From Cohaesibacter marisflavi (GTDB lineage Bacteria > Pseudomonadota > Alphaproteobacteria > Rhizobiales > Cohaesibacteraceae), in assembly GCF_900115225.1 (NCBI RefSeq), contig NZ_FOVR01000007.1, positions 1-64,000 of the forward strand: a stretch of 64,000 bases of DNA. Reading direction: 5' to 3'. The translations under genes and the position numbers were made by a program. Each line of letters starts with the position of its first letter. Position 1 is the stretch's first letter. The notes beneath the pieces are model-generated. The model saw only the letters and a list, made by a program, of their open reading frames with translations. It did no database searches and was not told the DNA's origin. Below are positions 43,923 through 52,811 of this stretch, piece by piece.

Positions 43923-45551
43923 CTATTGACTTCTTGCTCTCTTGCGCAAGACATATTTCTTGATTTTTCCGGTCGGCGTCTTGGGTAATTCTCCGAAAAT
44001 GATGCGTTCTGGTACCTTGTAATGGGCCAGATGATCGCGGCACCAGGTGATGAGATTGTCTTCGCTCGCGTCATGTCCCTCGGTCAATTCGACAAAGGCG
44101 CAGGGGCGTTCTCCCCATTTTGCATCGGGCATGGAAACAACCGCGGCTTCTTCTACGGCAGGGTGCTTGTAGAGGGCATCCTCAACCTCGGTTGAAGAGA
44201 TATTCTCGCCGCCGGAAATGATGATTTCCTTGGATCTATCACGCAATTCCAGATAGCCATCAGGGTGCACAACCGCCAGATCGCCTGAATGGAACCAGCC
44301 GTCATAGAAGGCCTGATGGGTGGCGCCTTCGTTTTTCAGATAGCCCTTCATGAGTGTGTTGCCCCGGAACATCACTTCGCCGGGCGTTTCGCCATCGGCT
44401 GGCACGGGCTGCATTGTGTGGGGAAGCATGACCGATAGGCCCTCAAGAGCAGGGTAGCGTATGCCCTGTCGCTTCATCATGACTGCCTGTTCTTCGCTTG
44501 TCAGGCTATCCCAGCTCTCGTTCCATTCGTTGATGACGGAAGGTCCGTAAGTTTCCGTCAGGCCATAGACATGAGTGAGGCGGAAGCCGAGGGCCTGCAT
44601 GCCTGTCATGACGTCTTCAGGCGGAGGCGCAGCGGAGGTGATGAAATGGACTTCCCGTTCTAGCGGGCGCTTTTCCACTTCTTTGGCGGCAAGCAGAATG
44701 GACATGACAATTGGCGCACCGCAAAGATGGGTTACCTGTTCGGTCTCTATGGCTTCGAAGATCTGTGCTGCCCGCACTTGCCTAAGGCAGATATGCGTGC
44801 CGCCAACCAGTGAGAGCGTCCATGGGAAAGACCAGCCGTTGCAGTGGAACATCGGGAGCGTCCACAAATAGACCGGATGCTTGCCCAGCTCAGCCGTGAT
44901 CAGATTGGAATAGCCCATGAGATAAGCGCCCCGGTGGTGGTAGACCACGCCTTTGGGGTCTCCGGCTGTGCCTGAGGTGTAGTTGAGGGAAATGGCGTCC
45001 CATTCATCCTCGACACCCGGCCAGATGAAATCGGGATTGCCCTCTGCAACCAGATTCTCATAGCTCAGCTCAGCGATGAAGGGAGCCTCCTCCCGAAACT
45101 CGGAATCCTGATATTGAATAATGATCGGGTCTATGTCGACCAGATCTATGGCAGCACGCATGACTGCGGCAAATTCACTGTCGACGATGATAACCTTGGA
45201 GGCGGCATGCTCCAGCTGGAAGGCGATCAGGGCGGCATCGAGCCGCGTGTTGATGGTATGCAGCACAGCGCCGATCATGGGCACACCATAGTGCGCTTCC
45301 AGCATGGGCGGGACGTTGGGCAGCATGACAGAGACAACATCGCCCTGAGCTATACCTCTTGCGCTAAGGGCTGCGGCCAACTGTCTGCACCGTCTGAAGA
45401 AATCCTTGTAGCTTGTGCGCTGTGCTCCGTGCACCCAGGCTGTATGCTCAGGGTAGATCGTTGCCGCTCTCTCCAGAAATGAAACCGGAGAAAGGGGTAC
45501 ATAGTTGGCTGGGTTCTGATCAAGATGCGTTGAAAAGCGTTTGCCAGTCAT
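43923..45551 (-). CDS. Acyl-CoA synthetase (AMP-binding family)
   Basis: 542 residues of the ANL superfamily. The P-loop-like A3 motif is YTSGTAGDPKGV (about 190-202), the adenine site is GLTETYG, the A7 motif YLELRDRSKEIIISGGENIS is normal and the catalytic Lys sits in PTGKIKKY near the C-terminus. It activates a carboxylic acid to an acyl-CoA via an acyl-AMP. The sequence resembles the medium-/short-chain group with plant AAE homologues, but chain length cannot be read off. Start ATG 45551 follows GAGGAGGAATAAGGAC. The gene is convergent with the DUF465 gene and upstream of it a TauE/SafE gene faces the same way. Confidence 0.88.
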   Translation of the reverse strand: MTGKRFSTHLDQNPANYVPLSPVSFLERAATIYPEHTAWVHGAQRTSYKDFFRRCRQLAAALSARGIAQGDVVSVMLPNVPPMLEAHYGVPMIGAVLHTINTRLDAALIAFQLEHAASKVIIVDSEFAAVMRAAIDLVDIDPIIIQYQDSEFREEAPFIAELSYENLVAEGNPDFIWPGVEDEWDAISLNYTSGTAGDPKGVVYHHRGAYLMGYSNLITAELGKHPVYLWTLPMFHCNGWSFPWTLSLVGGTHICLRQVRAAQIFEAIETEQVTHLCGAPIVMSILLAAKEVEKRPLEREVHFITSAAPPPEDVMTGMQALGFRLTHVYGLTETYGPSVINEWNESWDSLTSEEQAVMMKRQGIRYPALEGLSVMLPHTMQPVPADGETPGEVMFRGNTLMKGYLKNEGATHQAFYDGWFHSGDLAVVHPDGYLELRDRSKEIIISGGENISSTEVEDALYKHPAVEEAAVVSMPDAKWGERPCAFVELTEGHDASEDNLITWCRDHLAHYKVPERIIFGELPKTPTGKIKKYVLRKRARSQ

Positions 45552-45695
45552 GTCCTTATTCCTCCTCTTGCTGGTTTCTTATGCTTTTTTCCTACTCTCC
45601 ATCAAAACTGAGGAACGGGTTTGATTCAATTGGCCATTCGGCTCTTTTTGACCGGTTCTTGATCTTGCCCGCGTGGAACGGATTACCACTACCTG

Positions 45696-45722
45696 CAAAA
45701 AAAAAGCCCGCTGGAGCGGGCT
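45696..45722 (-). terminator. Terminator after the TauE/SafE gene
   Basis: On the minus strand agcccgc / gcgggct, loop of 4 bases, is followed by a long T run, 42 bases past the TauE/SafE stop codon. Confidence 0.9.
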
Positions 45723-45763
45723 GTAATGTGGGGGAGGATTTTGGTGACTGATCCTGTCCGTGG

Positions 45764-46519
45764 CTAGAGAAGTTGGGAGACGCTGTCAAAGCACAGCTTA
45801 ATGGCGATCAGGAACATGGCTGCATAGGAGATGCGATAGAAACCATCCTGGCTGATCCGCTTGACAAGAAATATGCCAATCATGGTGCCAATCGGTGCAA
45901 AGGGGATAAGCACCAGCGTGGTCCAGAGATTCTGCGTCGAGAACTGTCCGAGGGCAAAATAGGGGATCAGCTTGACCGTGTTCATCGTGGTGAAGAAATA
46001 GACCGATGTCGCCGCGAACACCAAAGGCTTCATGCCCAAAGGTAGGGTATGGATCTGGTAGGGAGGGCCTCCGGCGTGGGCGATGAAGCTTGTAAGGCCC
46101 GTGACACTGCCCCAGACCGCCGCAGAAACAGGGCCGCGCGTGGCGATGGTCTTCTTGCGTAGCGTACGCCAGGCATAGTCGGCAACGAAGGCAAGGGCCG
46201 TCAGGCCAACCATGAATTTGATGATGTGCTCATCCAGATAGCCCGCCATTAGCCAGCCAAGGGCTATGCCGAACAAAGCAAAGGGGAGCATGGCTTTCAG
46301 GACGGCCCAGTTCGCGTTGCCACGATAGGCTATCAAACCGACAAAATCCATGCAGATCAAGATAGGAAGCAGAATGGCTGCAGCCTGAACAGGAGAGATA
46401 ATCAAGGATAAAATGGGCACGCCGAGCATGGCTACGGGAGTGCAGAAACCGCCCTTGGCAACGCCCACCAGAATGATGGCCGGAATTGCGGCGATGTAGA
46501 ATGAAAGATCGGTAATCAT
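45764..46519 (-). CDS. TauE/SafE-family sulfite or anion exporter
   Basis: About 251 residues with seven or eight membrane segments. The family markers are VGVAKGGFCTPVAMLGVPIL near the start and GSVTGLTSFIAHAGGPPYQIHTLP in the second half. ATG 46519 gives the usual length; the frame continues upstream to 46576, which would add 19 residues of hydrophilic sequence. Family members export sulfite, sulfoacetate or other small anions. It is divergent from prpE across about 160 bases. Confidence 0.85.
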   Translation of the reverse strand: MITDLSFYIAAIPAIILVGVAKGGFCTPVAMLGVPILSLIISPVQAAAILLPILICMDFVGLIAYRGNANWAVLKAMLPFALFGIALGWLMAGYLDEHIIKFMVGLTALAFVADYAWRTLRKKTIATRGPVSAAVWGSVTGLTSFIAHAGGPPYQIHTLPLGMKPLVFAATSVYFFTTMNTVKLIPYFALGQFSTQNLWTTLVLIPFAPIGTMIGIFLVKRISQDGFYRISYAAMFLIAIKLCFDSVSQLL

Positions 46520-46680
46520 GGCGATTCTTGGTTTGCTATGTGATGCAACTGTACCGTTGTAATGCAGATACATCAAAAAGTCGAATGAAATTAAAGACTA
46601 AACCCTTCTTTCGCCGAATAGACCAATTTTAAAGGCGCAGGTAATCATAAGCGAAATGGATTAACCGCTGGGAGGCGTGA

Positions 46681-48579
46681 ATGGCAGCTTACAAGGAAGT
46701 CTATGAGGGATGGAAGCAGAATCCGGAAGAATTCTGGGCGAATGCGGCCAAGAAGATCAGCTGGCACAAACCGGCTGACAAAATATTCGACGCGAATGCC
46801 GGTACCTATGGTCGCTGGTTTGCCGGGGCCGAATGCAACACCTGCTATAATGCGGTGGATCGCCATGTCAATGCGGGCCATGGCCAGAGGGATGCGATCA
46901 TTTATGACAGTCCGATTACCGGTCACAAGGAAACCTACACCTATAATGACCTGAAGATGCAGACACAGGCACTGGCTGCGGTGTTGCTGGATAGTGGTGT
47001 GGAGAAGGGCGACCGGGTGATCATCTACATGCCGATGATCCCTCAGGCAGTGATCGCCATGCTCGCCTGTGCGCGCATTGGCGCTGTGCATTCGGTGGTG
47101 TTTGGCGGATTTGCTGCCAATGAGCTGGCCACGCGCCTCAATGATGCCAAGCCCAAGGCGATTATCTCGGCATCCTGCGGTGTGGAGCCGAACCGGATTG
47201 TTGCCTACAAACCATTGTTGGATGAAGCCATCGAGCTGGCCACGCACAAGCCTGAAAAATGCATCGTCTTCCAGCGCAAGGAACTGGTCTGCGATCTCAA
47301 GGAGGGGCGTGATATCAATTATCATGCTGCCATCGTTGATGAAATCGAGCGTCATCGTGTGGTTGACTGTGTGCCTGTCATGGCTACGGACCCGCTCTAT
47401 ATTCTTTATACCTCAGGCACCACTGGCCAGCCTAAAGGCGTTGTGCGCGATAATGGCGGGCATATGGTCGCCTTGCAGTGGAGCATGGAATATCTCTATG
47501 GCATCAAGCCCGGAGAGGTCTTCTGGGCGGCGTCTGATGTGGGCTGGGTGGTTGGTCACTCCTACATCGTTTATGCGCCGCTGATCTATGGGGCGACCAC
47601 GGTGGTGTTCGAAGGCAAGCCGGTGGGCACGCCTGATGCGGGAACCTTCTGGCGAGTGATCAACGAACATAACGTAGTTGCGCTGTTCACCGCACCAACG
47701 GCTTTTCGTGCCATCAAGAAGGAAGACCCGAACGGGGAGTTCATCAAGAAATATGACCTCTCGATGTTGCGCACCCTGTTTCTTGCGGGTGAGCGGGCCG
47801 ACCCTGATACGGTGCAATGGGCCGAGGATATGCTCAAGGTGCCGGTGATCGACCATTGGTGGCAGACAGAAACCGGCTGGGCAATTGCTGCCAATCCGGT
47901 CGGGATCGAGCTGATGCCGATTGTGCATGGCTCGCCGACGGTTGCCATGCCGGGATATGATGTTCAGATCGTGGGTGCCGATGGGCATCCGGTGCCTGCC
48001 AACGAGATGGGCAATATCGTCATCAAGCTGCCATTGGCGCCGGGCAACCTGCCGGGCTTGTGGCACAATGATGAACGCTTCAAGTCCAGCTATCTTGATG
48101 AATTCCCCGGCTATTACCAGACTGGTGATGCGGGCTATATGGATGAGAATGGCTATCTCTATATCATGTCGCGTACCGATGACATCATCAATGTTGCGGG
48201 CCACCGCCTCTCGACCGGAGCCATGGAAGAGGTTCTGGCGGCTCACCCCGATGTTGCTGAATGCGCCGTGATCGGGATTGCCGATAAGCTCAAGGGGCAG
48301 TTGCCAGCTGGTTTCGTTGTTCTGAAATCCGGTGTGGATCGCACGCCGATGGATATCGAGAAAGAGCTCATCAAGCTGGTGCGCGAGAAGATTGGGCCGG
48401 TGGCTGCTTTCAAGATCGCCGTGACCGTGGATCGCTTGCCGAAAACCCGTTCAGGCAAGATCCTGCGAGGTACGATGCGTGCGATTGCCGACCATGAGGA
48501 ATACAAGATGCCGGCAACAATTGATGATCCGACCATTCTCTCCGAAATTGAGGATGCGTTGCGGGAGCACGGGATCTGA
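46681..48579 (+). CDS. prpE: Propionyl-CoA synthetase
   Basis: 632 residues of the acetyl-CoA-synthetase subgroup of ANL enzymes. Motifs: ILYTSGTTGQPKGVV (about 240-254), the acetyl-CoA synthetase-type WWQTETGWA around 395-403, YQTGDAGYMDENGYLYIMSRTDDIINVAGHRLSTGAMEE and the catalytic Lys in PKTRSGKILRGTMR. The N-terminus and the FGGFA segment are typical of PrpE rather than Acs. It makes propionyl-CoA from propionate, ATP and CoA. It could use acids imported by AtoE at 0.8 kb. The start has only a modest ribosome site (GGGAGGCGTGA). Confidence 0.92.
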   Translation: MAAYKEVYEGWKQNPEEFWANAAKKISWHKPADKIFDANAGTYGRWFAGAECNTCYNAVDRHVNAGHGQRDAIIYDSPITGHKETYTYNDLKMQTQALAAVLLDSGVEKGDRVIIYMPMIPQAVIAMLACARIGAVHSVVFGGFAANELATRLNDAKPKAIISASCGVEPNRIVAYKPLLDEAIELATHKPEKCIVFQRKELVCDLKEGRDINYHAAIVDEIERHRVVDCVPVMATDPLYILYTSGTTGQPKGVVRDNGGHMVALQWSMEYLYGIKPGEVFWAASDVGWVVGHSYIVYAPLIYGATTVVFEGKPVGTPDAGTFWRVINEHNVVALFTAPTAFRAIKKEDPNGEFIKKYDLSMLRTLFLAGERADPDTVQWAEDMLKVPVIDHWWQTETGWAIAANPVGIELMPIVHGSPTVAMPGYDVQIVGADGHPVPANEMGNIVIKLPLAPGNLPGLWHNDERFKSSYLDEFPGYYQTGDAGYMDENGYLYIMSRTDDIINVAGHRLSTGAMEEVLAAHPDVAECAVIGIADKLKGQLPAGFVVLKSGVDRTPMDIEKELIKLVREKIGPVAAFKIAVTVDRLPKTRSGKILRGTMRAIADHEEYKMPATIDDPTILSEIEDALREHGI

Positions 48580-48610
48580 TGTGTCGCATTCCGTCTTTTA
48601 AAGACCAAGA

Positions 48611-48640
48611 AAAAGGCCGGGTTATTAAACCCGGCCTTTT
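48611..48640. terminator. Bidirectional terminator after prpE
   Basis: A 13-bp perfect stem, aaaaggccgggtt / aacccggcctttt, with a 4-base loop, between converging prpE and trcR. Confidence 0.92.
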
Positions 48641-48693
48641 GAATAATGGCTTCTGGATTGAAGCGATGTGCCTGAGAAGCAGAGCTGTCGCTC

Positions 48694-49410
48694 TTATTCT
48701 TCGTCGTCCTCATCTTTGGATGATGGCTGGAAGTTGGCAAAGACCGAAGCGGCATCCGGGATCGCTTCTTCGTCTTCAGCAGGCTTCTGAGTTGGTTTGA
48801 AGTTGCCGAACGGATCAGCTGCAGGCGCCAGAGATTCTTCAGGCGACAACAGGGTCGGATCCTGCTGATATTCCTGCTGGGCAGGGGCATCGGCTGCAGA
48901 TTTCTTCACTTCCAGATCGAGGTCAAGCTGTTTACAGATGCCCAGAGTAACCGGGTCCATCGGTGTCAGCTGGCCGGAGTTCCAATGGGTCCGGTTGCGG
49001 ATGGCTTCAATGGTCGGCTTTGTGGTGCCGACCAGACGCACGATCTGCTGATCTTTCAGTTCCGGATGATTGCGCACCAGCCAGAGAATCGCATTGGGGC
49101 GGTCCTGACGCTTGGATACCGGCGTATAGCGCGGGCCACGACGCTTGGGCTCGGGCACGGTAACTTTCGGTGGTGCCAGTTTCAACCGATATCTTGGCTC
49201 ATTCTGGGCTTTCTCAATTTCTTCACGGGTCAACTGACCGGTCATGATGGGGTCCATGCCCTTGATACCCTGGGCGGCCTCTCCATCTGCGATCGCTTTG
49301 ACTTCCAGTGGATGCAATTTGCAGAAAGCAGCAATCTGGTCGAAAGACAACGCCGTGTTATCGACCAGCCAAACTGCGGTTGCTTTCGGCATCAATGGTG
49401 CATTCGACAT
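48694..49410 (-). CDS. trcR: Cell-cycle transcriptional regulator TrcR (DUF1013)
   Basis: 238 residues. The N-terminus MPKATAVWLVDNTALSFDQIA and the middle stretch PNAILWLVRNHPELKDQQIVRLVGTTKPTIEAIRNR in pieces are the DUF1013/TrcR family core, with a helix-turn-helix-like organisation. The last 70 residues are acidic and Gln/Pro-rich. TrcR is an essential alphaproteobacterial regulator acting in the cell-cycle network. GAGGATGTACC precedes the ATG. Confidence 0.9.
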   Translation of the reverse strand: MSNAPLMPKATAVWLVDNTALSFDQIAAFCKLHPLEVKAIADGEAAQGIKGMDPIMTGQLTREEIEKAQNEPRYRLKLAPPKVTVPEPKRRGPRYTPVSKRQDRPNAILWLVRNHPELKDQQIVRLVGTTKPTIEAIRNRTHWNSGQLTPMDPVTLGICKQLDLDLEVKKSAADAPAQQEYQQDPTLLSPEESLAPAADPFGNFKPTQKPAEDEEAIPDAASVFANFQPSSKDEDDEE

Positions 49411-49528
49411 GGTACATCCTCATTGTAGCTTGACCGGGAATATCCTTCCAGATCAGCCTCTCAAGATTCGTTAGAATTGACAGGGAATGATGGGACTATA
49501 CTTGCATTGGGGTCAATGCGCAAACAAG

Positions 49529-49561
49529 AAAACGTCCCTAATTGTAGTTTAGGGACGTTTT
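49529..49561 (-). terminator. Terminator after the TadG-like gene
   Basis: The stem aaaacgtccctaa / ttagggacgtttt has a 7-base loop, 30 bases downstream of the gene on the minus strand. Confidence 0.9.
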
Positions 49562-49590
49562 GGGTTGTTTTTTACCCTCAATTCTCGCGG

Positions 49591-51213
49591 TTATTCGACG
49601 AGTCTGAGATTGCTCAACTCGGATGCGATATTCTGGAATACCTTGGTTAAGTCCGAGGCATTGCTTACGCTTTTGTACCATTCAGCCTTGCTGGCGCAGC
49701 CCTTGAGCATGTTTGCTGTCGAGACGGAGGGGGAGCCGAAGTAGATTGTGAAGATCTTTATCTTTCTGGCCTTGTCCGAAATGGCATCCTTGGCCGCTTG
49801 GCAAGCCTCGGTGGTGCGCTTGTTCATTTCGGCGACAATTGAGGATGAGCCGGAAATGCGACCGTCACTATACCAGCCATAGGCATGATAATAGTTGTTG
49901 TAATAGGTGTTGTTGCCATCCGTCATGATGATGAGAGCCTTGATATTTTCTTCATCATCATAGGCGCGCCCTTGCGTATAAGGAGCTTGAGGCGAGAGTA
50001 GGCGCAGCCCCCAGATGGTGCCCATATGGATGTTGGTTGCACCGTTGGCCCGCATGGTGGAGATGTGGCTCTCAACAGCGGCCGTGTCATGGGTTAGCGG
50101 CATGATGCGCGGCATGTCGCACCAGTAGTTGGGGCCGTAGTTACTTTTTCTGATCGTCTGATTGAAATAGTAGCCGTAGGCTAGTTTTTCTGCATAGGTC
50201 TGTCCGTTCGCCCAATCGTCGCGCGGCAAGTAATAATCGTTGCTCCAAGTGGAGCGCCTGCTGTTATATTTTTCGCGACGATCCGGGTGGAAAAATGGCA
50301 CGAAATAACTATCTGGCTCATTCGCGTTCGGTGTTGAATCCCTGATATCCAGCGGATGCGGGCGCGCTTCCACACAGCCTGCCCATTTGATCTGTTGGTG
50401 CGTGTAGGGGTCCTTGAGGGTGGCGAACAGAGAAAGGCGGTTGGAGTTGGGCGGATGGTTTTTGCCGTTGATGGAGGAGACGCCATTCTGGTCGATCCAT
50501 TGGACTTGCTTCCAGTCCTTGCCGTCAAGGCCAGCTGTGAGGCGCACCATCTGCGTAAAGGGGACCAATCCGAAGCTCAGGGATTCTTCATCCTGTTTCT
50601 TCTCATCCAGAATTTCGATCAGTTCTTTTGAAGCATCTTTCAGAGCCTCAATTCTGGTCTTTGATCCCGCACTGCTAGCCATGGAACCCGAGTTGTCCAG
50701 TACCATGACGACTTCTAGTGTTTTGTTGCCCGCGACCGTTTTCGACGTGACCGTGAAATCGATATTGTCGATATTGGCGAACTGCATCAGGGTCATTTGT
50801 GTCGAGCCAGATGCCCAGACTTGCAGGGAAGTCGGGTTATCCTGAATATCGATCTTGTCGATTTTGATATTGCTGTCTTTGGGGCCGTTGGCAGACACAT
50901 AGGCCGAGATCAGGTCGGAGATGTCTTTTTCATCCAGCGCACCGATTTGCTTGACCGCTGCGAGGGTTGCCGCATCCAGGGCATCTTGGGCTTCTGAGCG
51001 AGCCAAGGCTGCACGTGCATAGTCGATAGCGGCGCCCAGCATCATGATGATGGGGAGAAGCGAAAGGACGAAGATGATAGCAATCGCGCCGCTCTGGTCA
51101 CGACTGAAAGAGCGTTTGCCTTTCTGTTCTTCTTGCCTCGGGCTGGAGGAAGAGGTGGCAGAAAACAGCGTGTCGAGATGGCAGCGAGAAACGATGCGCG
51201 CAAAAGTATGCAT
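49591..51213 (-). CDS. tadG: TadG-like protein with von Willebrand A domain
   Basis: 540 residues. The N-terminal cytoplasmic piece is followed by one membrane helix (about 47-70: IIFVLSLLPIIMMLGAAIDYARAALARS) with the TadE/TadG pattern, then a vWA domain starting at EVVMVLDNSGSM (about 168-178) with the MIDAS-type D-x-S-G-S, ending in NIASELSNLRLVE. TadG-like proteins belong to Flp/Tad pilus assembly. No other tad gene is in the window. A perfect CtrA-type box lies 132 bases upstream. Confidence 0.88.
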   Translation of the reverse strand: MHTFARIVSRCHLDTLFSATSSSSPRQEEQKGKRSFSRDQSGAIAIIFVLSLLPIIMMLGAAIDYARAALARSEAQDALDAATLAAVKQIGALDEKDISDLISAYVSANGPKDSNIKIDKIDIQDNPTSLQVWASGSTQMTLMQFANIDNIDFTVTSKTVAGNKTLEVVMVLDNSGSMASSAGSKTRIEALKDASKELIEILDEKKQDEESLSFGLVPFTQMVRLTAGLDGKDWKQVQWIDQNGVSSINGKNHPPNSNRLSLFATLKDPYTHQQIKWAGCVEARPHPLDIRDSTPNANEPDSYFVPFFHPDRREKYNSRRSTWSNDYYLPRDDWANGQTYAEKLAYGYYFNQTIRKSNYGPNYWCDMPRIMPLTHDTAAVESHISTMRANGATNIHMGTIWGLRLLSPQAPYTQGRAYDDEENIKALIIMTDGNNTYYNNYYHAYGWYSDGRISGSSSIVAEMNKRTTEACQAAKDAISDKARKIKIFTIYFGSPSVSTANMLKGCASKAEWYKSVSNASDLTKVFQNIASELSNLRLVE

Positions 51214-51344
51214 GGCCTATCCTGTTTGGGCACTCCCCGATGCCCTATGGGGAAAATCGCTTCCTACTAAACCGGACAGGCCTTACCAATTCATTGCAAA
51301 TTGATCGCAATAGATGGTGCGGCGGCGTCTTCTTTCGATTGGCG

Positions 51345-51359
51345 TTAACAAAGGCTTAA
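51345..51359. promoter_or_regulatory. CtrA-type box upstream of tadG
   Basis: A perfect TTAA-N7-TTAA, TTAACAAAGGCTTAA, 132 bases from the tadG start. Tad pilus genes are known CtrA targets in Caulobacter, so a functional site is plausible. Confidence 0.55.
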
Positions 51360-51366
51360 AATAGCT

Positions 51367-51399
51367 TGCCCCCATCGCCAGATGGCAGCGATGAGGGCA
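51367..51399 (-). terminator. Terminator after the quinone oxidoreductase gene
   Basis: The imperfect stem tgccc-catcgc / gcgatg-gggca is followed on the minus strand by AGCTATTTT, 34 bases past the gene. Confidence 0.55.
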
Positions 51400-51432
51400 T
51401 GATTGGTGCAGGCAAAGGGCGGAATTGAGCCG

Positions 51433-52461
51433 TTACAATTCCAGCATGATCTTGCCGATATGGCTGGAGCTTTCCATCAATTCATGCGCTTTTACGGCTT
51501 CTTCGAAGGGGAAGCATTTGTAGATCTGAGGTTTGACCAGACCACACCGGAGCAGCTGCCAAACCTCCATGCGGAGTTCCTTGGCGATGTCAGCCTTGAC
51601 CGCATCGGACCGGGCTCGAAGCGTGGAGCCTGTGTGGATGAGGCGCTTCATCATCAATCGGCGGAAATCTGCTTCCACGACCCCGCCATTGAGGAAGGCA
51701 ATCTGGACGATGCGTCCTTCTTCCGCTGCGACGACGTAGTTTTTAGAGATGTAATCGCCGCCAACCATGTCAAGAATGACATTCACGCCCTTGCGGTTTG
51801 TCCAATTCTTGATTTCGGTGACGAAATCCTGAGTCTTGTAGTTGATTGCGAGATCTGCCCCCGCATCGAGACAGGCCTGACATTTCTCATCGCTGCCAGC
51901 CGTAACTGCGACTTTGGCGCCAAAGGCCTTGCCTAGCTGAATGGCCGTGAGGCCGATGCCTGAAGAGCCGCCATGGACCAGCAGGGTTTCTTCGGCGTGC
52001 AGCTTGCCACGCTGGAATACATTGTGCCAGACGGTGAAAATATTCTCTGGCATGCTGGCCGCTTCGGTGAAGCTCCAGCCCTTGGGGATTTCCAGGGCAC
52101 TGCCTGCATGAGCGAGGCAATATTCTGCATAACCTCCGCCTGAGACCAGAGCCGCGGCGCTATCACCCACTTTCCAGTCTGTGACATTGGCGCCCACTTT
52201 TACGATTTCTCCGGCGACTTCCAGTCCCAGAATGTCGGATGCGCCCGGAGGGGGCGGATAGTTGCCCGCCCTCTGGATGCAGTCAGGACGGTTCACTCCG
52301 GCTGCCTTGACCTTGATCAGTATCTGGTCGTCTGCGGGGGTGGGAACGGGGCGGGTGATGACTTGGAGCTTTTCCGGTCCTCCCGGCTCAGAGGCTATGA
52401 TGGCTTTCATTTCCGTTGCGTCCTGCATGATCATTCCTGTCTGACTGGAGTTTTGTGACAT
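51433..52461 (-). CDS. qor: NAD(P)H:quinone oxidoreductase, zinc-free MDR family
   Basis: Up to 342 residues. This is a medium-chain dehydrogenase/reductase without zinc ligands: the PIG3/QOR-type N-terminus MKAIIASEPGGPEKLQ, VKAAGVNRPDCIQRAGNYPPPPG, the Rossmann loop VHGGSSGIGLTAIQLGKAFG (about 145-165) and a C-terminal typical end. The start is uncertain: ATG 52461, ATG 52428 (which has AGGA at 6 bases) and the later MKAI start are all possible; the family usually begins near the last. It reduces quinones or 2-enones with NAD(P)H. Confidence 0.85.
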   Translation of the reverse strand: MSQNSSQTGMIMQDATEMKAIIASEPGGPEKLQVITRPVPTPADDQILIKVKAAGVNRPDCIQRAGNYPPPPGASDILGLEVAGEIVKVGANVTDWKVGDSAAALVSGGGYAEYCLAHAGSALEIPKGWSFTEAASMPENIFTVWHNVFQRGKLHAEETLLVHGGSSGIGLTAIQLGKAFGAKVAVTAGSDEKCQACLDAGADLAINYKTQDFVTEIKNWTNRKGVNVILDMVGGDYISKNYVVAAEEGRIVQIAFLNGGVVEADFRRLMMKRLIHTGSTLRARSDAVKADIAKELRMEVWQLLRCGLVKPQIYKCFPFEEAVKAHELMESSSHIGKIMLEL

Positions 52462-52682
52462 TGTGTCATTTCTAGCGGATATTCTCTATCTAGGGAATGC
52501 GCTCAATGGCTTAAAGGCTTGAAGCTGCAGGGTTGGCCTAAGGGGTAGGCTGGATCGGAAGTTGAAGTTTTAAAGTATAAAATTTTGATGTCGATGTATT
52601 TATAAGGTTTTATTGAAAATAATTTTGTTTGGTTGTGATTAAATTTGTTCTCTATTTGGTTGTGGGAAGGAAAAATTTTAAA

Positions 52683-52720
52683 TTAACAAAAAATTAATCA
52701 TTATATGTGTAAAGTATAGT
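52683..52720 (+). promoter_or_regulatory. Candidate CtrA box and promoter of the small RNA
   Basis: A perfect TTAA-N7-TTAA box (TTAACAAAAAATTAA, 52683-52697) stands upstream of a TATAGT -10-like hexamer at 52715-52720. That puts the box near position -35 relative to a start at about 52727, the place where CtrA activates. The box lies in AT-rich DNA, so chance is not excluded. Confidence 0.45.
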
Positions 52721-52726
52721 ATCCAT

Positions 52727-52811
52727 GATTTATGGATTTCGAGTGGCTCCTGTCACTCTGTTTGACGCCTCCCTGTTAACTCCTGAGAGCCGCTCTTGCG
52801 GCTCTTTTTTT
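52727..52811 (+). ncRNA. Candidate trans-acting small RNA with anti-Shine-Dalgarno-like segments
   Basis: A stretch of about 85 bases ends in a strong intrinsic terminator (agagccgc / gcggctct with a 4-base loop, then seven or eight T). It lies in a 805-base gene-free region between qor and rcdA. Before the terminator a hairpin (GAGTG / CACTC) shows GCTCCTGT in the loop, and GCCTCCCTG and ACTCCTG are in unpaired DNA. Three CU-rich copies of an anti-SD-like sequence and a rho-independent end are typical of Hfq-dependent sRNAs of Rhizobiales, such as the alpha-r14 and similar families. I cannot assign a family. No ORF of note lies in it. Confidence 0.6.
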
